A program made the translations under genes and the position numbers. A stretch of 64,000 nucleotides of DNA from Clostridiales bacterium. GTDB taxonomy: Bacteria; Bacillota; Clostridia; Peptostreptococcales; Acidaminobacteraceae. The stretch covers positions 38,073 to 102,072 of the forward strand of contig JAEIOD010000016.1 of NCBI GenBank assembly GCA_016342415.1. Reading direction: 5' to 3'. Shown in pieces: positions 63,901 to 64,000 of this stretch. The notes under the pieces are model-generated. The model was not told where the DNA came from. It saw nothing but the letters and a program-made list of their open reading frames with translations, and did not search any database. How positions within the stretch are numbered: the stretch's first letter is position 1; the number at the start of each line of letters is the position of its first letter.

Positions 63901-64000
63901 ATAAAAGCTGTTAGGAAACAACGCAGCAAAAGAAAAGCAAATCTGGTGAAAAATTCACAACGAGTTAACAATAGTAAAACTTAAAAACATTTGAAAAAAT

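Overview
This window looks like a chromosomal segment from a low-G+C, Gram-positive, anaerobic member of the Clostridia, possibly near the Fusibacter/Acidaminobacter type of amino-acid fermenters. That placement is inferred from gene content; there is no rRNA in the window to confirm it. The supporting features are A+T-rich DNA, AGGAGG-type ribosome binding sites, sigma-A promoters, intrinsic terminators with T-tracts, lipoprotein signal peptides on substrate-binding proteins, a T-box leader, a TPP riboswitch, CheV, RsbU/SpoIIE-type signalling, indolepyruvate:ferredoxin oxidoreductase and phosphate butyryltransferase. I saw no insertion sequence, prophage, CRISPR array or tRNA.

Layout. 1-1.7 kb: a membrane PP2C-type phosphatase. 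1.9-15.2 kb: an oligopeptide (Opp/Dpp) uptake locus with four lipoprotein binding proteins (three close paralogues and one distant), then oppB, an oversized oppC, oppD, oppF and a small membrane ORF. 15.3-21.5 kb: an XRE-cupin regulator next to a kbl-type acyltransferase, cheV, a double HD/HD-GYP protein, a second XRE-cupin regulator and a Xaa-Pro aminopeptidase. 21.5-30.9 kb: a LytTR response regulator and a tail-anchored pseudokinase-like protein, divergent from a six-gene operon. That operon combines sugar-type importer permeases with two HlyD-like adaptors and a MacB-like protein and has no ATPase gene; it is the best candidate here for an undescribed system. 30.9-35.9 kb: a TPP-riboswitch-controlled thiamin operon (thiS, thiG, thiH, a thiD2-thiE fusion, thiC, tenI-like). 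36-42.6 kb: greA, a double-receiver GGEEF cyclase, glutaminase, a MoxR/DUF58/DUF4129-like operon and a short VOC protein. 42.7-46.1 kb: a HAD phosphatase, a FapA/DUF342 gene broken by two frameshifts, and a rhomboid protease. 46.2-53.4 kb: T-box-argS, an unknown gene, then a radical SAM protein, a membrane protein, NAD kinase and a TPR protein. 53.6-57 kb: ptb-iorA-iorB. 57-59.3 kb: an ABC-2 transporter. 59.3-63.7 kb: carA-carB. The last 280 bases hold two tandem strong promoters that resemble an rRNA operon promoter region, with the operon probably starting just past the right edge.

How the genes fit together. The Opp locus imports peptides, the aminopeptidase can trim proline-containing ones, and Kbl, glutaminase and the Ior-Ptb branch fit catabolism of the released amino acids. 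Ior makes acyl-CoA and reduced ferredoxin, and Ptb converts acyl-CoA to acyl-phosphate. CodY-like boxes lie upstream of all three paralogous binding-protein genes and over or next to the promoter -35 in two of them, which would tie peptide uptake to nutrient status. CheV, HD-GYP, GGEEF and FapA-like genes point to motility and cyclic-di-GMP signalling. Start codons were chosen by Shine-Dalgarno position, so several genes begin inside a longer open frame. All functional names come from motif recognition by eye, without database searches.
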